Source: Synechococcus sp. CB0101
Lineage (GTDB): Bacteria; Cyanobacteriota; Cyanobacteriia; PCC-6307; Cyanobiaceae
Reading direction: 5' to 3'
Assembly (NCBI RefSeq): GCF_000179235.2
Contig: NZ_CP039373.1
Location: 1,457,860 to 1,521,859, forward strand
DNA length: 64,000 bases
Within the stretch, counting starts at the first letter, position 1; each line of letters starts with the position of its first letter. The notes beneath the pieces are model-generated. The model did not search any database. It was not told the origin of the DNA and was given only the letters and a program-made list of their open reading frames with translations. This document shows, in pieces, positions 1-10,620 of the stretch. A program made the translations under genes and the position numbers.

Positions 1-405
1 GAATGCCGCCGGCCAGGCCATCCCCGCCGCCGCGGCCGGCAGCGGCAAGCCCAGATCCGCCAGCAACTGCAGCAGCGACTGCCCCATCTGGCGCTGCTGG
101 GCCCGGAGCTCAGGCGCTTCCCGTTGCGCCAACAGCCAACCATCGAGCGCCACCACTGCAGGCAAGCCGCCATCGCCTTGGCGCCATGCGCGCAGCTCGG
201 CCTGAAGCTCCCCCAGGGCCGCCGCTTCCACGGCCACGGCCCCCCGCTGCAGTTCAGCCCGCAGCCACGCCTCGAGCGCCTCCGCCCCAGCCAGCTGGCC
301 CCGCTGCACCAGCACCTCCATCCCTTCGGAGTAGCTGAAAGCGCCTACGGGCAGGGCCGGGCTCACCAGCTGGAACAACCTCAGCCGGGCGGCAGCAGTG
401 CTCAC
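1..405 (-). CDS. ureF: Urease accessory protein UreF (3' part missing)
   Basis: UreF acts with UreD and UreG to load nickel into apo-urease. The reading frame starts at a GTG (403-405) that overlaps the ureE stop as GTGA, so the two are translationally coupled. The N-terminus reads LRLFQLVSPALPVGAFSYSE, the typical UreF opening, where the LPVGAF(S)YS(E) motif is diagnostic. The gene runs off the left edge, so about 135 codons are visible out of a usual 220-230. ureG is not in the window and may lie just beyond the edge. Confidence 0.93.
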   Translation of the reverse strand, partial: MSTAAARLRLFQLVSPALPVGAFSYSEGMEVLVQRGQLAGAEALEAWLRAELQRGAVAVEAAALGELQAELRAWRQGDGGLPAVVALDGWLLAQREAPELRAQQRQMGQSLLQLLADLGLPLPAAAAGMAWPAAF

Positions 406-905
406 GGATGACTGTGGCCGTGATGGTGATGGCCCAGGCCTTCGTAGGCACCGGCCTCCGGTTGGAACGGCAGCTGAGCGAACTCCACCGCCAACCCCCG
501 CTGGCGCAGCAGATCGGCCAACACGCTGTCTTGCAGGAGCACCAAGCGATCGGCATGCAGCTCCATCGCCACATGGCGATTGCCGAGGTGATAAGCCGCC
601 TGGAGCAACGCGAGGGGATCGGCGCTGCGCACCTGCATCACCGGCTCAGCCGCCGCAGCCACCTGCACCTGAATCTGCCCATCCGCACTGGCCAGGCGCT
701 CGCCGGGACGCAGGGCCGCACCGCGAGGCAATTGCAACAACAGATCGGATCCACAGGCTGAGCGGCGATGCCCCCGCAGGCTGGTGCGCTCATCCGCGGC
801 CAGGGGGAGCTGCAACACAAGCTCGGCAGCCGGCCAGGGCGCCTGATCCGGCAAGCGCTCCACCAACAGGATGGCGGCTTCGTGCGGCATCGCGGCAGTG
901 GGCAT
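402..905 (-). CDS. ureE: Urease accessory protein UreE, nickel metallochaperone
   Basis: UreE delivers Ni2+ to the urease activation complex. The 167-residue product has the UreE N- and C-domain layout and ends in a histidine-rich tail (GLGHHHHGHSHP), a typical nickel-binding C-terminus. Translation may start at ATG 905 or at a second ATG 18 bases downstream (MPHEAAILLVERL), which fits family N-termini equally well. The stop overlaps the ureF GTG. It is divergent from ureD with a 92-base gap that should hold both promoters. Confidence 0.93.
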   Translation of the reverse strand: MPTAAMPHEAAILLVERLPDQAPWPAAELVLQLPLAADERTSLRGHRRSACGSDLLLQLPRGAALRPGERLASADGQIQVQVAAAAEPVMQVRSADPLALLQAAYHLGNRHVAMELHADRLVLLQDSVLADLLRQRGLAVEFAQLPFQPEAGAYEGLGHHHHGHSHP

Positions 906-948
906 CGCGGAACGGGCTGCACCCTGGCGGTCGCCGGAGTGCCACTAT

Positions 949-962
949 GTGATCATCGCTAC
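949..962. promoter_or_regulatory. NtcA-like site GTG-N8-TAC between ureE and ureD
   Basis: The sequence GTGATCATCGCTAC matches the NtcA consensus GTA-N8-TAC at five of six positions. It lies in the 92-base divergent gap between ureE and ureD. NtcA control of urease genes is plausible for nitrogen regulation. The match is one base off, so chance cannot be excluded. Confidence 0.3.
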
Positions 963-997
963 CAAAGCGGCGCGGCAACGGCCGGGAGCATGCGCCC

Positions 998-1909
998 ATG
1001 AACGGCACCCTCTCCGCCTCAACCACCGGCTGGCAAGCCACCGCCAGGCTGCAGTTCCTGGAGCGCCATGGGCGCACCCAGTTTCAAGGGGGGGCCACCG
1101 CTCCGCTCAAGCTGATGCGCAGTACAGCGCAGAGCAGCGGCCATTGCGAGCTGCCCCTGCTGCACACCGCCGGGGGCCTGGTGGGCGGCGATCAGCTGCA
1201 GCTGCAGCTGGATCTCGAAGCGGGCAGCCGGGCGCTGCTCACCAGTGTGGCGGCGCAGAAGGTGTACGGCAGCGTGCGCCGCTCCCGGCTCCACCCCCAG
1301 GGCGTCTGGGCTGAGCAGAAGCTGGCGGTGCGACAGGCGGCGAACAGCGATCTGGAGTGGCTGCCCCAGGAGCTGGTGCTGTACGCCGACGCCCTCTATC
1401 AACAGCATCTGCAGGTGGACCTGGCCCCGGGCGCCAGTTTTCTGGCGATGGAGGTGGTGCGGCTGGGACGCACCGCCGCGGATGAAACGTTGGGAGAGGG
1501 CTGCTGGCGCTCCAGCACCAGCATTCGCCGCCAAGCCACACCCAGCCAGCCCGAGCGCTGGGAACTCGTGGATCGGCTGCAGCTCCATGGCGAAGCGCTG
1601 CACGGGCCACACGGCATGGACGGGCAACCGGTCTTCGGCTCCCTGGTGTGGGCCGCGCCAGCCCCCCTGGACGCCGCACCCTTACTGGAACAAGTACGCG
1701 CAGCCCGCACCGGGCTGGAGGGAACGATGGCCTGCGGCGCGCTGGAGCAAGGGTTGGTGGCGCGCTACCGCGGACCATCCAGCCAGGCGGCCCGCTTCTG
1801 GTTCTGCCGGATCTGGGCGCTGATCCGCGCCCAACGCGGACTGGCCCCACCGGAACTGCCACGGGTTTGGCCGTTTCAGGAGCAGCCACTCCACCAGTGT
1901 TCAGCCTGA
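998..1909 (+). CDS. ureD: Urease accessory protein UreD
   Basis: UreD (UreH) is the scaffold on apo-urease for UreF and UreG. The 303-residue product has the family's features: LxFLERHGRTQFQGG near the N-terminus, HTAGGLVGGDQ at about residues 56-66, and LLTSVAAQKVYGS. Length is normal for the family. It starts the rightward ureDABC operon, with 72 bases before ureA. Confidence 0.95.
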   Translation: MNGTLSASTTGWQATARLQFLERHGRTQFQGGATAPLKLMRSTAQSSGHCELPLLHTAGGLVGGDQLQLQLDLEAGSRALLTSVAAQKVYGSVRRSRLHPQGVWAEQKLAVRQAANSDLEWLPQELVLYADALYQQHLQVDLAPGASFLAMEVVRLGRTAADETLGEGCWRSSTSIRRQATPSQPERWELVDRLQLHGEALHGPHGMDGQPVFGSLVWAAPAPLDAAPLLEQVRAARTGLEGTMACGALEQGLVARYRGPSSQAARFWFCRIWALIRAQRGLAPPELPRVWPFQEQPLHQCSA

Positions 1910-1981
1910 ACACAGAGCCCGCTGGGCAGCGATCAGAGTGCTGGTCTTGACTGGACTGAGCGTTCAGGCCCGCCCTTCGCC

Positions 1982-2284
1982 ATGCATTTATCCCCTCAGG
2001 AGAAGGACAAGCTCCTGATCGTGACCGCGGCCCTGCTGGCGGAACGGCGCCTCAACCGCGGCCTCAAGCTCAACCACCCCGAGGCGGTGGCCTGGCTCAG
2101 TTTTCAAGTGCTGGAAGGAGCCCGCGATGGCAAAAGCGTGGCCGAGCTGATGCAGGAAGGCACCACCTGGCTCAGCCGCGACCAAGTGATGGAGGGCATT
2201 GCTGAGCTGGTGCATGAGGTGCAGATCGAAGCGGTGTTTCCCGATGGCACCAAGCTCGTGACCCTCCACGACCCGATTCGCTGA
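1982..2284 (+). CDS. ureA: Urease gamma subunit UreA
   Basis: Smallest urease subunit, 100 residues, the standard length. It begins [20 protein letters not shown] and contains the conserved stretch [11 protein letters not shown], both hallmarks of UreA. It packs with UreB and UreC in the (alpha-beta-gamma)3 enzyme that hydrolyses urea to ammonia and carbamate. It sits 22 bases before ureB. Confidence 0.98.
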   Translation: MHLSPQEKDKLLIVTAALLAERRLNRGLKLNHPEAVAWLSFQVLEGARDGKSVAELMQEGTTWLSRDQVMEGIAELVHEVQIEAVFPDGTKLVTLHDPIR

Positions 2285-2306
2285 CCACCCACGCCGCATC
2301 CTTCCC

Positions 2307-2624
2307 ATGGCACCACTGATCCCCGGCGAACTGATCCCCGAACCCGGCGAGCTCGAACTCAACGCCGGCCGGCCCGTCACCACCTTGCTGGTGGCCAATA
2401 CCGGTGATCGCCCGGTGCAGGTGGGATCGCATTTCCACTTCTTTGAAGTGAATGCCGCACTGGAGTTCAACCGTGAAGCCGCCCGGGGCCTACGGCTCGA
2501 TATCCCCGCCGGCACAGCCGTGCGCTTTGAGCCCGGCGACAGCCGCGAGGTGCAGCTGGTTCCCTTCGCCGGCCAACGGCGCATTTTCGGATTCAACGGC
2601 CTGGTGAACGGCCCCCTCGACTGA
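2307..2624 (+). CDS. ureB: Urease beta subunit UreB
   Basis: Beta subunit of urease, 105 residues. The motifs MIPGEL-like ([16 protein letters not shown]), [15 protein letters not shown] and the C-terminal [11 protein letters not shown] are characteristic. It is separate from UreA, as in most bacteria and unlike the fused Helicobacter arrangement. It lies six bases upstream of ureC. Confidence 0.98.
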   Translation: MAPLIPGELIPEPGELELNAGRPVTTLLVANTGDRPVQVGSHFHFFEVNAALEFNREAARGLRLDIPAGTAVRFEPGDSREVQLVPFAGQRRIFGFNGLVNGPLD

Positions 2625-2630
2625 CCTCCC

Positions 2631-4327
<1,697 letters not shown>

Positions 4328-4343
<16 letters not shown>

Positions 4344-4726
4344 ACCAGGGGGGGGACCCGGGGCAGGGGCTGATCCAACTGCACGCCGATCAGCTGCAAC
4401 AGCCCCAGCTCGCCAGCTGGGCAGCTCCAACGCAGCACAGCCGGTAGCCGCACCGCACCAAACCCCGGATGCTGACTCACATCGAGCAGCAGCGGCTCGC
4501 CGACAAGTGTCGTCTCCAGGCAGGGCACCAGCAGCGCCATGCCGCCGTGGCTGATGTCGAGGATGTCGGCTGTCATCCAGGCGCCGGGGGGCTGGCCGTT
4601 GGGCAGGAAGCGCAATTGCACCGGCAGCACACTGCCGACCGCCATGCGGGGTTCATGGCGGCGATTGAGCGGCTGGCCCACCTGATCCCAGAGGGGCTGA
4701 TCCAAGGGCTGCTCAGGGTGCGCCAT
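4328..4726 (-). CDS. PilZ-domain protein (predicted c-di-GMP binder)
   Basis: The 132-residue product from ATG 4724-4726 (a longer in-frame start exists at 4789) carries both halves of the PilZ signature: RHEPR (RxxxR) at about residues 22-26 and DISHGG (D/NxSxxG) about 37 residues later. PilZ domains bind cyclic di-GMP and act on cellulose synthesis, motility or partner proteins. It is a stand-alone PilZ domain with no fused output, convergent with ureC and divergent from the ATP-grasp operon. The target is unknown. Confidence 0.75.
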
Positions 4727-4838
4727 GAGCCAAAACCTAGGCAGGCACACGCAGCAGCGCCAACCCGGCCGTTCCGTAGCAACTGCCACCTGAAGGGGCC
4801 AGACAGCTCTGCATGATCACGCCACCGCAGGCTCGGCG

Positions 4839-6278
4839 ATGTTCACCGACTACCGGCCCAGCAAGGGCTACGACGAATATTTCAGCGCCAGCGAAGAACC
4901 CCGCAGTGCGCTGCAGCCGCTGCTTTCCTCCCTGGGCGCACTGGGGCTGGAGCAGCTCAACCGCAACCACGCCGCGGCCGGCATGCTGCTGAAGCGGCTG
5001 GGGGCCACCTTCCGTCTCAACGATTCCGGCAACCGCGGCGGCGAGCGCATCCTTCCCTTTGATCCACTGCCCCGCCTGATTGGCTCCAGCGATTGGGACC
5101 TGCTGCAGCGCGGCCTGATCCAACGCCTCGAAGCGATCGATCTGTTTCTGGCGGATGTGTATGGCGATCAGGCCATCCTTCGCGATGGTGTGATCCCTCG
5201 TGAAGATGTGGAGACCTCCCAGGGCTGGCGGCCGCAACTCCGCGGGTTCCGGCCACCGCTGGGCAAGTGGTGTCAGATCTCCGGCCTCGATCTGATCCGC
5301 GATGGACTAGGCACCTGGCGCGTGCTGGAAGACAACCTGCGCTGCCCCTCGGGCGTGGCCTACTTCCTCGAGAACCGGCGCGTGATGAAGCGCATGTTCC
5401 CGAGCCTGTTCAGCGGCCGCACCGTGCAGCCGATCGACAGCTATCCATCCCAGCTGCTGCAGACCCTGCGGGATCTGGCCCCCTGGACCGAAGCGCCGCG
5501 GGTGGTGCTGCTCACACCGGGGGTGTTCAACAGCGCTTACTTCGAGCACAGCTACCTGGCCCAGCAAATGGGCATCTCCCTGGTGGAGGGGCGCGATCTG
5601 GCCTGCCAGGACGGGCGGGTGTGGATGCGCACCACCCAGGGCCTCGAGCCGGTGGATGTGATCTACCGCCGCATCGACGATGACTTCCTCGATCCGGCGG
5701 TGTTCCGCTCCGATTCGATGCTCGGGGTGCGGGGCTTGATGGAGGTGTATGCCCAGGGCCGCGTCGCCATCGCCAACGCGCCTGGCACCGGCGTCGCCGA
5801 CGACAAGCTCATCTACGCCTACGTGCCTGAGATGATCCGCTACTACCTCGGCGAGGAGCCGATCATCGAAAACGTGCCCACCTATCTGTGTTCACGGCCC
5901 GATGATCAGGCCTATGTGCTGGCGCACCTGAAGGAGCTGGTGGTGAAGGCGGTGTCGGAAGCCGGGGGCTACGGGATGTTGATCGGTCCCCATGCCAGCG
6001 AAGCGGAGATTCTCGATTTCGCCGACAAGATCCGCGCCAACCCGCGCAATTTCATCGCCCAGCCCACCCTCGAGCTCTCCACCGTGCCATCCCTCAGCGA
6101 TGGCGAGCTCTATCCCTGCCACGTGGATCTGCGGCCCTATGTGCTGCGCGGTAAAGACGCCTGGGTCACCCCTGGTGGCCTCACCCGTGTGGCCCTGAAG
6201 CGGGGTTCGCTGGTGGTGAATTCGTCGCAGGGCGGCGGCTGCAAGGACACCTGGATCGTGGAGGAAGCCCCATGCTGA
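4839..6278 (+). CDS. Circularly permuted ATP-grasp protein (DUF404/DUF407 type)
   Basis: The 479-residue product belongs to the circularly permuted ATP-grasp family. It has the sequence GTWRVLEDNLRCPSGVAYFLEN in the core, PGVFNSAYFEHSYLA, and a C-terminal GGLTRVALKRGSLVVNSSQGGG block. These proteins are predicted amino-acid or peptide ligases. It is the first gene of a four-gene operon and overlaps the alpha-E gene by seven bases. The usual partners (alpha-E, transglutaminase-like, DUF2126) all follow in order, supporting a joint pathway whose product is unknown. Confidence 0.9.
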   Translation: MFTDYRPSKGYDEYFSASEEPRSALQPLLSSLGALGLEQLNRNHAAAGMLLKRLGATFRLNDSGNRGGERILPFDPLPRLIGSSDWDLLQRGLIQRLEAIDLFLADVYGDQAILRDGVIPREDVETSQGWRPQLRGFRPPLGKWCQISGLDLIRDGLGTWRVLEDNLRCPSGVAYFLENRRVMKRMFPSLFSGRTVQPIDSYPSQLLQTLRDLAPWTEAPRVVLLTPGVFNSAYFEHSYLAQQMGISLVEGRDLACQDGRVWMRTTQGLEPVDVIYRRIDDDFLDPAVFRSDSMLGVRGLMEVYAQGRVAIANAPGTGVADDKLIYAYVPEMIRYYLGEEPIIENVPTYLCSRPDDQAYVLAHLKELVVKAVSEAGGYGMLIGPHASEAEILDFADKIRANPRNFIAQPTLELSTVPSLSDGELYPCHVDLRPYVLRGKDAWVTPGGLTRVALKRGSLVVNSSQGGGCKDTWIVEEAPC

Positions 6279-7312
6279 GCCGCGTTGCCGACTCGCTCTA
6301 CTGGATCAACCGGTATGTGGAGCGCGCCGAAAACCTCTCACGCTTCGTGGAGGTGAGCGAAGCCATGGCGCTCGACTGCCCCCCGGGCAGCGCCGAGCCC
6401 TGGCAGCCCCTGATCGATGCCAGCGGCGACCGCGATCTGTTTGATCAGCTGTATCCCAGCGGCGGCGGCCCCGATCAGGTGGTGGAGTTTCTGGTGAAGG
6501 CTGAGGACAACCCCAGCAGCATCGTGAACTGCATTGCCCTGGCTCGGGAGAACGCCCGCCAGATCCGCGATGTGATCACCACCGAGATGTGGGAGCAGAT
6601 CAACGATCTGTATTGGACCCTGCTCGAGAGCGACAGCTTCTGGCATCAACCACCCCAGGAGCAGCTGCGCGAAATCCGCCGCGGCTGCCAGCTCTTCTAC
6701 GGGATCACCGACGCCACCTTGAGCCGTGATCTGTCCTGGCAATTCAGTCGCCTGGGCCGGCTGATCGAACGCGCTGATAAGACCACGCGCATCCTCGATG
6801 TGAAGTACTTCCTGCTGCTGCCCAGCCCGGAAGAGGTGGGCGGCGTGCTGGATGAACTGCAGTGGATTTCCCTGTTGCGCTCAGCCGGGGCTTACCAGAT
6901 GTTCCGCCAGTCGCAGCAGGGAGTGATCACACCACGGGCGGTGGCGGCCTTCCTGCTGCTCGACCGCAACTTCCCGCGCTCGGTGCGCTACTGCCTGGAG
7001 CGGATCGATGAAACCCTCCAGGTGGTGGCGGCCGGCGCCGCCGCGGGCAAGCCAGATCCCCTCGAGTGCCTGAGCGGACTCACCCGCGCCCGCTGGAGCT
7101 ACACCGGCATCGACGAACTCGTGACCGGCGGACTGCATGAATCCATCGACGCTCTCCAGCAGGATCTCAATAACCTGCATGAGCTGATCCACGCTCGCTA
7201 CTTCGTGTTGCCGAGCCTGGCCACCGCCGATGAAGCCGCCGCCATTCCACCGGCGCAGGCCTCCGTTTCTGTCTCCGCCACCAGTCACGACCTGGCATGC
7301 GCGCCCGCCTGA
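6272..7312 (+). CDS. Alpha-E domain protein
   Basis: The 346-residue product opens MLSRVADSLYWINRYVERAE, the diagnostic alpha-E (DUF403) start, and is predicted all-helical. It contains a second similar segment (LSRDLSWQFSRLGRLIERAD) near residue 150, consistent with the internal helical duplication in this family. Its biochemical role is unproven. It almost always accompanies the circularly permuted ATP-grasp partner, here by direct overlap, so it is probably a subunit or substrate scaffold. Confidence 0.9.
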   Translation: MLSRVADSLYWINRYVERAENLSRFVEVSEAMALDCPPGSAEPWQPLIDASGDRDLFDQLYPSGGGPDQVVEFLVKAEDNPSSIVNCIALARENARQIRDVITTEMWEQINDLYWTLLESDSFWHQPPQEQLREIRRGCQLFYGITDATLSRDLSWQFSRLGRLIERADKTTRILDVKYFLLLPSPEEVGGVLDELQWISLLRSAGAYQMFRQSQQGVITPRAVAAFLLLDRNFPRSVRYCLERIDETLQVVAAGAAAGKPDPLECLSGLTRARWSYTGIDELVTGGLHESIDALQQDLNNLHELIHARYFVLPSLATADEAAAIPPAQASVSVSATSHDLACAPA

Positions 7313-8166
7313 TCCACCGGTTCGACTACCGCTACACCAAACCGGTGTTGCTGGGGCCGCATCGCTTCTGCCTGCGCCCACGGCCCCACGGGTTTCAGCG
7401 GCTGATCGACTACCGCCTGGAGATCTCCCCCGATCCAAGCCAGCTCTATGAGCTGATGGCCGCCGGTGGTGACACCATCACCCGTGCCCGCTTTCTCGGT
7501 GAAGCCGATCACCTCACCGTGATCGCCACCAGTGAGGTGGAAACCTTCAGCCCGCCCTTGCTGGAGGCCTGCCTGGATGAACAGATGGCCCAGCTGCCGG
7601 TGCAAATCGGCCGGCTCAACCCCGACCTGCTCAGCAACCTGCAGGGCTGGCTCCCCAACGGCCAGCACGACGGCGCCGCCGTGGACGTGGCCCAAGAAGC
7701 ACTGATGGGGAGCGATGGTCGCAGCCTCAACTTCCTGCAGCAACTGATCGAGGTGATCCAGGACCGGGTGAAATACACCCAGCGGCACGTGGGCCCCGCC
7801 TGGCCCGCCGGCCGCACCCTGAAGGAACGGGTGGGCTCCTGCCGCGACCTGGCGATGCTGATGATCGAGTGTTGCCGCAGCGTGGGGCTGCCGGCCCGCT
7901 TCGTGAGCGGCTACCACCTGGTGGAGCCCAAGCCCGAGCGCTACGACCTGCACGCCTGGGCGGAGGTCTATCTGCAGGGTGCCGGTTGGCGGGGTTTTGA
8001 CCCCAGCGGCAAGGGGGCATGCGATGACCGCTACATCCCGGTGGCCACCTCCTCGCGTTCCGATCTCACCGCAGCGGTGAGCGGCACCTTCTCCGGCCCG
8101 CCTGGGGTGGAGAGCGACCTGGAGTGGGACATCAGCGCTGAGATCCTCAGTTCCGCACTGCGGTAG
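7297..8166 (+). CDS. Transglutaminase-like protein with N-terminal beta domain
   Basis: The 289-residue product has an N-terminal beta-rich domain (about 1-80) and a transglutaminase-like core. The catalytic triad is visible: Cys182 in RVGSCRDLA, His219 in DLHAWAEVY and Asp235 in GFDPSGKG. This family includes peptidases and acyl transferases, so activity could be cleavage or amide exchange. It overlaps the alpha-E gene by 16 bases, so it is co-translated. No signal peptide is seen, suggesting a cytoplasmic role. Confidence 0.9.
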   Translation: MRARLIHRFDYRYTKPVLLGPHRFCLRPRPHGFQRLIDYRLEISPDPSQLYELMAAGGDTITRARFLGEADHLTVIATSEVETFSPPLLEACLDEQMAQLPVQIGRLNPDLLSNLQGWLPNGQHDGAAVDVAQEALMGSDGRSLNFLQQLIEVIQDRVKYTQRHVGPAWPAGRTLKERVGSCRDLAMLMIECCRSVGLPARFVSGYHLVEPKPERYDLHAWAEVYLQGAGWRGFDPSGKGACDDRYIPVATSSRSDLTAAVSGTFSGPPGVESDLEWDISAEILSSALR

Positions 8167-8224
8167 CCGTTGGTGCTGCTGGATCAGCGCGGCCGCGCGA
8201 TGACAGGGCCAGCCACCGCTGGCC

Positions 8225-10270
8225 GTGAACGCCGTCAACCACGTCCCCGAGTCGAACGCCGCCACCGCAAGCGCCGTTGAAGCGCGGCTCCAGCAAGCCG
8301 GTATCCAGCTCACGATGGGCGGCGAGCCCACGCTGGTGCCGATCGAGCCCCAGGGGGCTGAGTGGAGCGTGGCCGCCGATGGCCCCACCAAGCTCCGCTA
8401 TGCACGCCAGTTAGCCGCTGAATTGCAGCGCCGCGCCTGGCCTGGCAGCACCCTGCTCTATTGCCCCGGCAAGCAGTACGACGGCGAAGTGAACCCGCGC
8501 TGGGCGCTGCGGCTGATCACTGGCCAGAACGGCGAACCGCTGGTGCCGATCACCCCCTCAGGCGACTACATCCCCAGCCCCGCCGAGCTGCACAGCCTGA
8601 TCGAGTCCGTGGGCCGCGATCTGAGCTGCACCCTGCAGGCGCTGCCCCTGCGGGATCCGCTCCAACACGACCGGCAGGTCTGGGCAATTCCGCTCAGCTG
8701 CACGGAGGGGCAGTGGCGTTCGGTGGACTGGCCGCTGCAGGAAGAGCTGCGCGAGCTGAGCGGAGCGCCTGGCCCCGCCGGCCTGCGCCTGCCGCTCCAA
8801 CACTTCCCCAGCGGCGAACTGCGCCAGGTGCTCACCCTCGAGCGTGATCCCCATGGCTGGGCCTTGTTTCTGCCGCCCCTGGAGCGAGAGCCCCTGGAGG
8901 TGTTGCTGCAACGGCTCGCTGCCCACAGCCCCGGCTGGAAGGAGCCGGAGCTGAGCGGGGTGCTGCCCTGGGATGCCTACGCCCACTGGCAGGTGCTGGG
9001 CCTCACCGCCGATCCCGGGGTGCTCGAGGTGAATCTGCCGGTGTGCCACACCTGGCATGACTACGCCGGCTGGATCCAGCTTCTGGACGAGGCCGGCGCG
9101 GCAGTGGGCTTACGCAGCTGGAAGCAACAGGGTTCACGCACGGAAGGCACCGGCGGCGGAAATCACCTGCTGCTGGGCGGCCCCAGCCTGGAGGCACACC
9201 CGTTCTTCCATCGCCCAGCCTGGCTGGTGGGGCTGCTGCGCTACTGGCAGCACCACCCCTGCCTGGCATATCTGTTCAGCGGCCGCAGCGTGGGCCCCGC
9301 CTCCCAGGCACCGCGGCCCGATGAGGGCAGCGCCAGCCGGCTGGATCTGGAGCTGGCCCACCGGGCCCTCGAGCAACTGCCACCGGGTGACCAACGCGTG
9401 GCCATCGGCGAAACCCTGCGCCACCTGCATGCCGACCGCAGCGGCAACACCCATCGCAGCGAGATCAGCCTCGACAAGTTCTGGAACCCCGCCTGGACCG
9501 CCGGCTGCCAAGGACTCCTGGAATTCCGCGCTCTGGAATCCCTGCCGGATCACCGCTGGACCAACGCCGTGGCCCTGTTGTTTCGGGCGCTGGCGGTGCG
9601 GCAGCTCAACCCCGAGCACCGGCCCAAGGGGCTGCGCACCTGGGGCGACGACTTGCATGATCGAGCGATGCTGCCCAGCGCCCTCTGGGCGGATCTGGAG
9701 CAGGTACTGGCCGACCTGGCCGCCTATGGGCTGCCGCTGGATCCAGAACCATTGCGAGCCATCTGGCAGTGGCGCTTCCCAGCCTTGCTGCAGTGGCAAG
9801 CCGGAGAGGCGGAGCTCTGCATCCGCCAGGCGCTCGAACCGTGGCCGCTGCTGTGCGACACACCGGTGGAGGGCGGCAGCACCAGCCGCTTTGTGGACAG
9901 CTCCCTGCGGCGCTTCGAGCTGATCGCGAACCCCAGCTTCCGCCGCAGCTACACGCTGGCCATCCAAGGGCGCCCCCTGGTCTGGCCCCGCGACCCAGAG
10001 CAACCCATCGCGGTGCGCTTCCGCCAGGAGGCCCTGTTCCCCTGCCTGCACCCGTGCCTGCCGGTGGATGTGCCCCTGCAGCTGGATGTGCTCGCGGCAG
10101 ACAGCGGCGAACCGGTGGCGCACTGGCGACTGCGGGATGAGTCCAGCGGTTTTGAGCTCCTCACCGAAGGCACCGCTATGGCCAAAACGCCCGCACCACT
10201 AGCTCACGGCAGCGCTACGCCCCTCCGCGGCGCCGGGGAGCACTGCAGCACAGTGGATCTACGCCTCTGA
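8225..10270 (+). CDS. DUF2126 protein (transglutaminase-associated)
   Basis: The 681-residue product matches DUF2126. It contains LTMGGEPTLVPIE near the N-terminus, LYCPGKQYDGEVNPRWAL, and GGGNHLLLGG near residue 315. In many bacteria this region is the C-terminal half of a protein of about 1100 residues that starts with the transglutaminase domain. Here the two halves are separate adjacent genes. It is the last gene of the ATP-grasp operon. HTWHDYAG, GGGNH and conserved acidic residues suggest a metal- or nucleotide-binding enzyme, but the reaction is unknown. Confidence 0.85.
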   Translation: MNAVNHVPESNAATASAVEARLQQAGIQLTMGGEPTLVPIEPQGAEWSVAADGPTKLRYARQLAAELQRRAWPGSTLLYCPGKQYDGEVNPRWALRLITGQNGEPLVPITPSGDYIPSPAELHSLIESVGRDLSCTLQALPLRDPLQHDRQVWAIPLSCTEGQWRSVDWPLQEELRELSGAPGPAGLRLPLQHFPSGELRQVLTLERDPHGWALFLPPLEREPLEVLLQRLAAHSPGWKEPELSGVLPWDAYAHWQVLGLTADPGVLEVNLPVCHTWHDYAGWIQLLDEAGAAVGLRSWKQQGSRTEGTGGGNHLLLGGPSLEAHPFFHRPAWLVGLLRYWQHHPCLAYLFSGRSVGPASQAPRPDEGSASRLDLELAHRALEQLPPGDQRVAIGETLRHLHADRSGNTHRSEISLDKFWNPAWTAGCQGLLEFRALESLPDHRWTNAVALLFRALAVRQLNPEHRPKGLRTWGDDLHDRAMLPSALWADLEQVLADLAAYGLPLDPEPLRAIWQWRFPALLQWQAGEAELCIRQALEPWPLLCDTPVEGGSTSRFVDSSLRRFELIANPSFRRSYTLAIQGRPLVWPRDPEQPIAVRFRQEALFPCLHPCLPVDVPLQLDVLAADSGEPVAHWRLRDESSGFELLTEGTAMAKTPAPLAHGSATPLRGAGEHCSTVDLRL

Positions 10271-10275
10271 AGCCA

Positions 10276-10317
10276 CTGAAATCGAAAGGGAATCCGGTGC
10301 TGTTTTCAGCTTTTTTT
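10276..10317 (+). terminator. Possible terminator after the ATP-grasp operon
   Basis: CTGAAA (10276-10281) can pair with TTTCAG (10304-10309), and a run of seven T follows (10311-10317). The loop is long and the stem short. An alternative is a four-base GCTG/CAGC hairpin next to the T run. It is placed just after the DUF2126 stop. Confidence 0.4.
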
Positions 10318-10407
10318 CCCAAGCCTCAAGATTGATTGCGTGGGCAAAAACACACATGCCAGGCCAGCTGCTGCAGACGTAGAAACAGATCAGTACGGAG
10401 CAGATCC

Positions 10408-10611
10408 ATGGGCGGGCCACTGCACCTTGTCGGTCTCACAGGCGATGGCTGCCGCATTGCCCGCGATGGGGCTGGCGGCTATGTGGTGAACCACGCTGAA
10501 GTGGATGGCGCCTGGCAGCGGGTCGCCAACCTGCCCGCTGCCTACGCCGTGTGTGAGCGCTTTAACCAGCGCGATGTTGTGCCCCTGCCCCGCCGCCGCG
10601 AGCAGGCCTGA
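10408..10611 (+). CDS. Small hypothetical protein, 67 aa
   Basis: The reading frame from ATG 10408, with a purine-rich stretch (acggagcag) just upstream, encodes a compact 67-residue protein beginning MGGPLHLVGLTGDGCRIARD. The composition is soluble, with one Trp and two Cys and an arginine-rich tail. A longer start at 10336 would add a Cys/Arg-rich extension that does not look like protein. I do not recognise the family. It is convergent with the cupin gene. Confidence 0.6.
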   Translation: MGGPLHLVGLTGDGCRIARDGAGGYVVNHAEVDGAWQRVANLPAAYAVCERFNQRDVVPLPRRREQA

Positions 10612-10620
10612 GGCGGAGCC

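Noticed and set aside
10336-10407. Upstream extension of the 67-residue protein
   Set aside because: The added residues are Cys/Arg-rich and the ribosome site favours ATG 10408.
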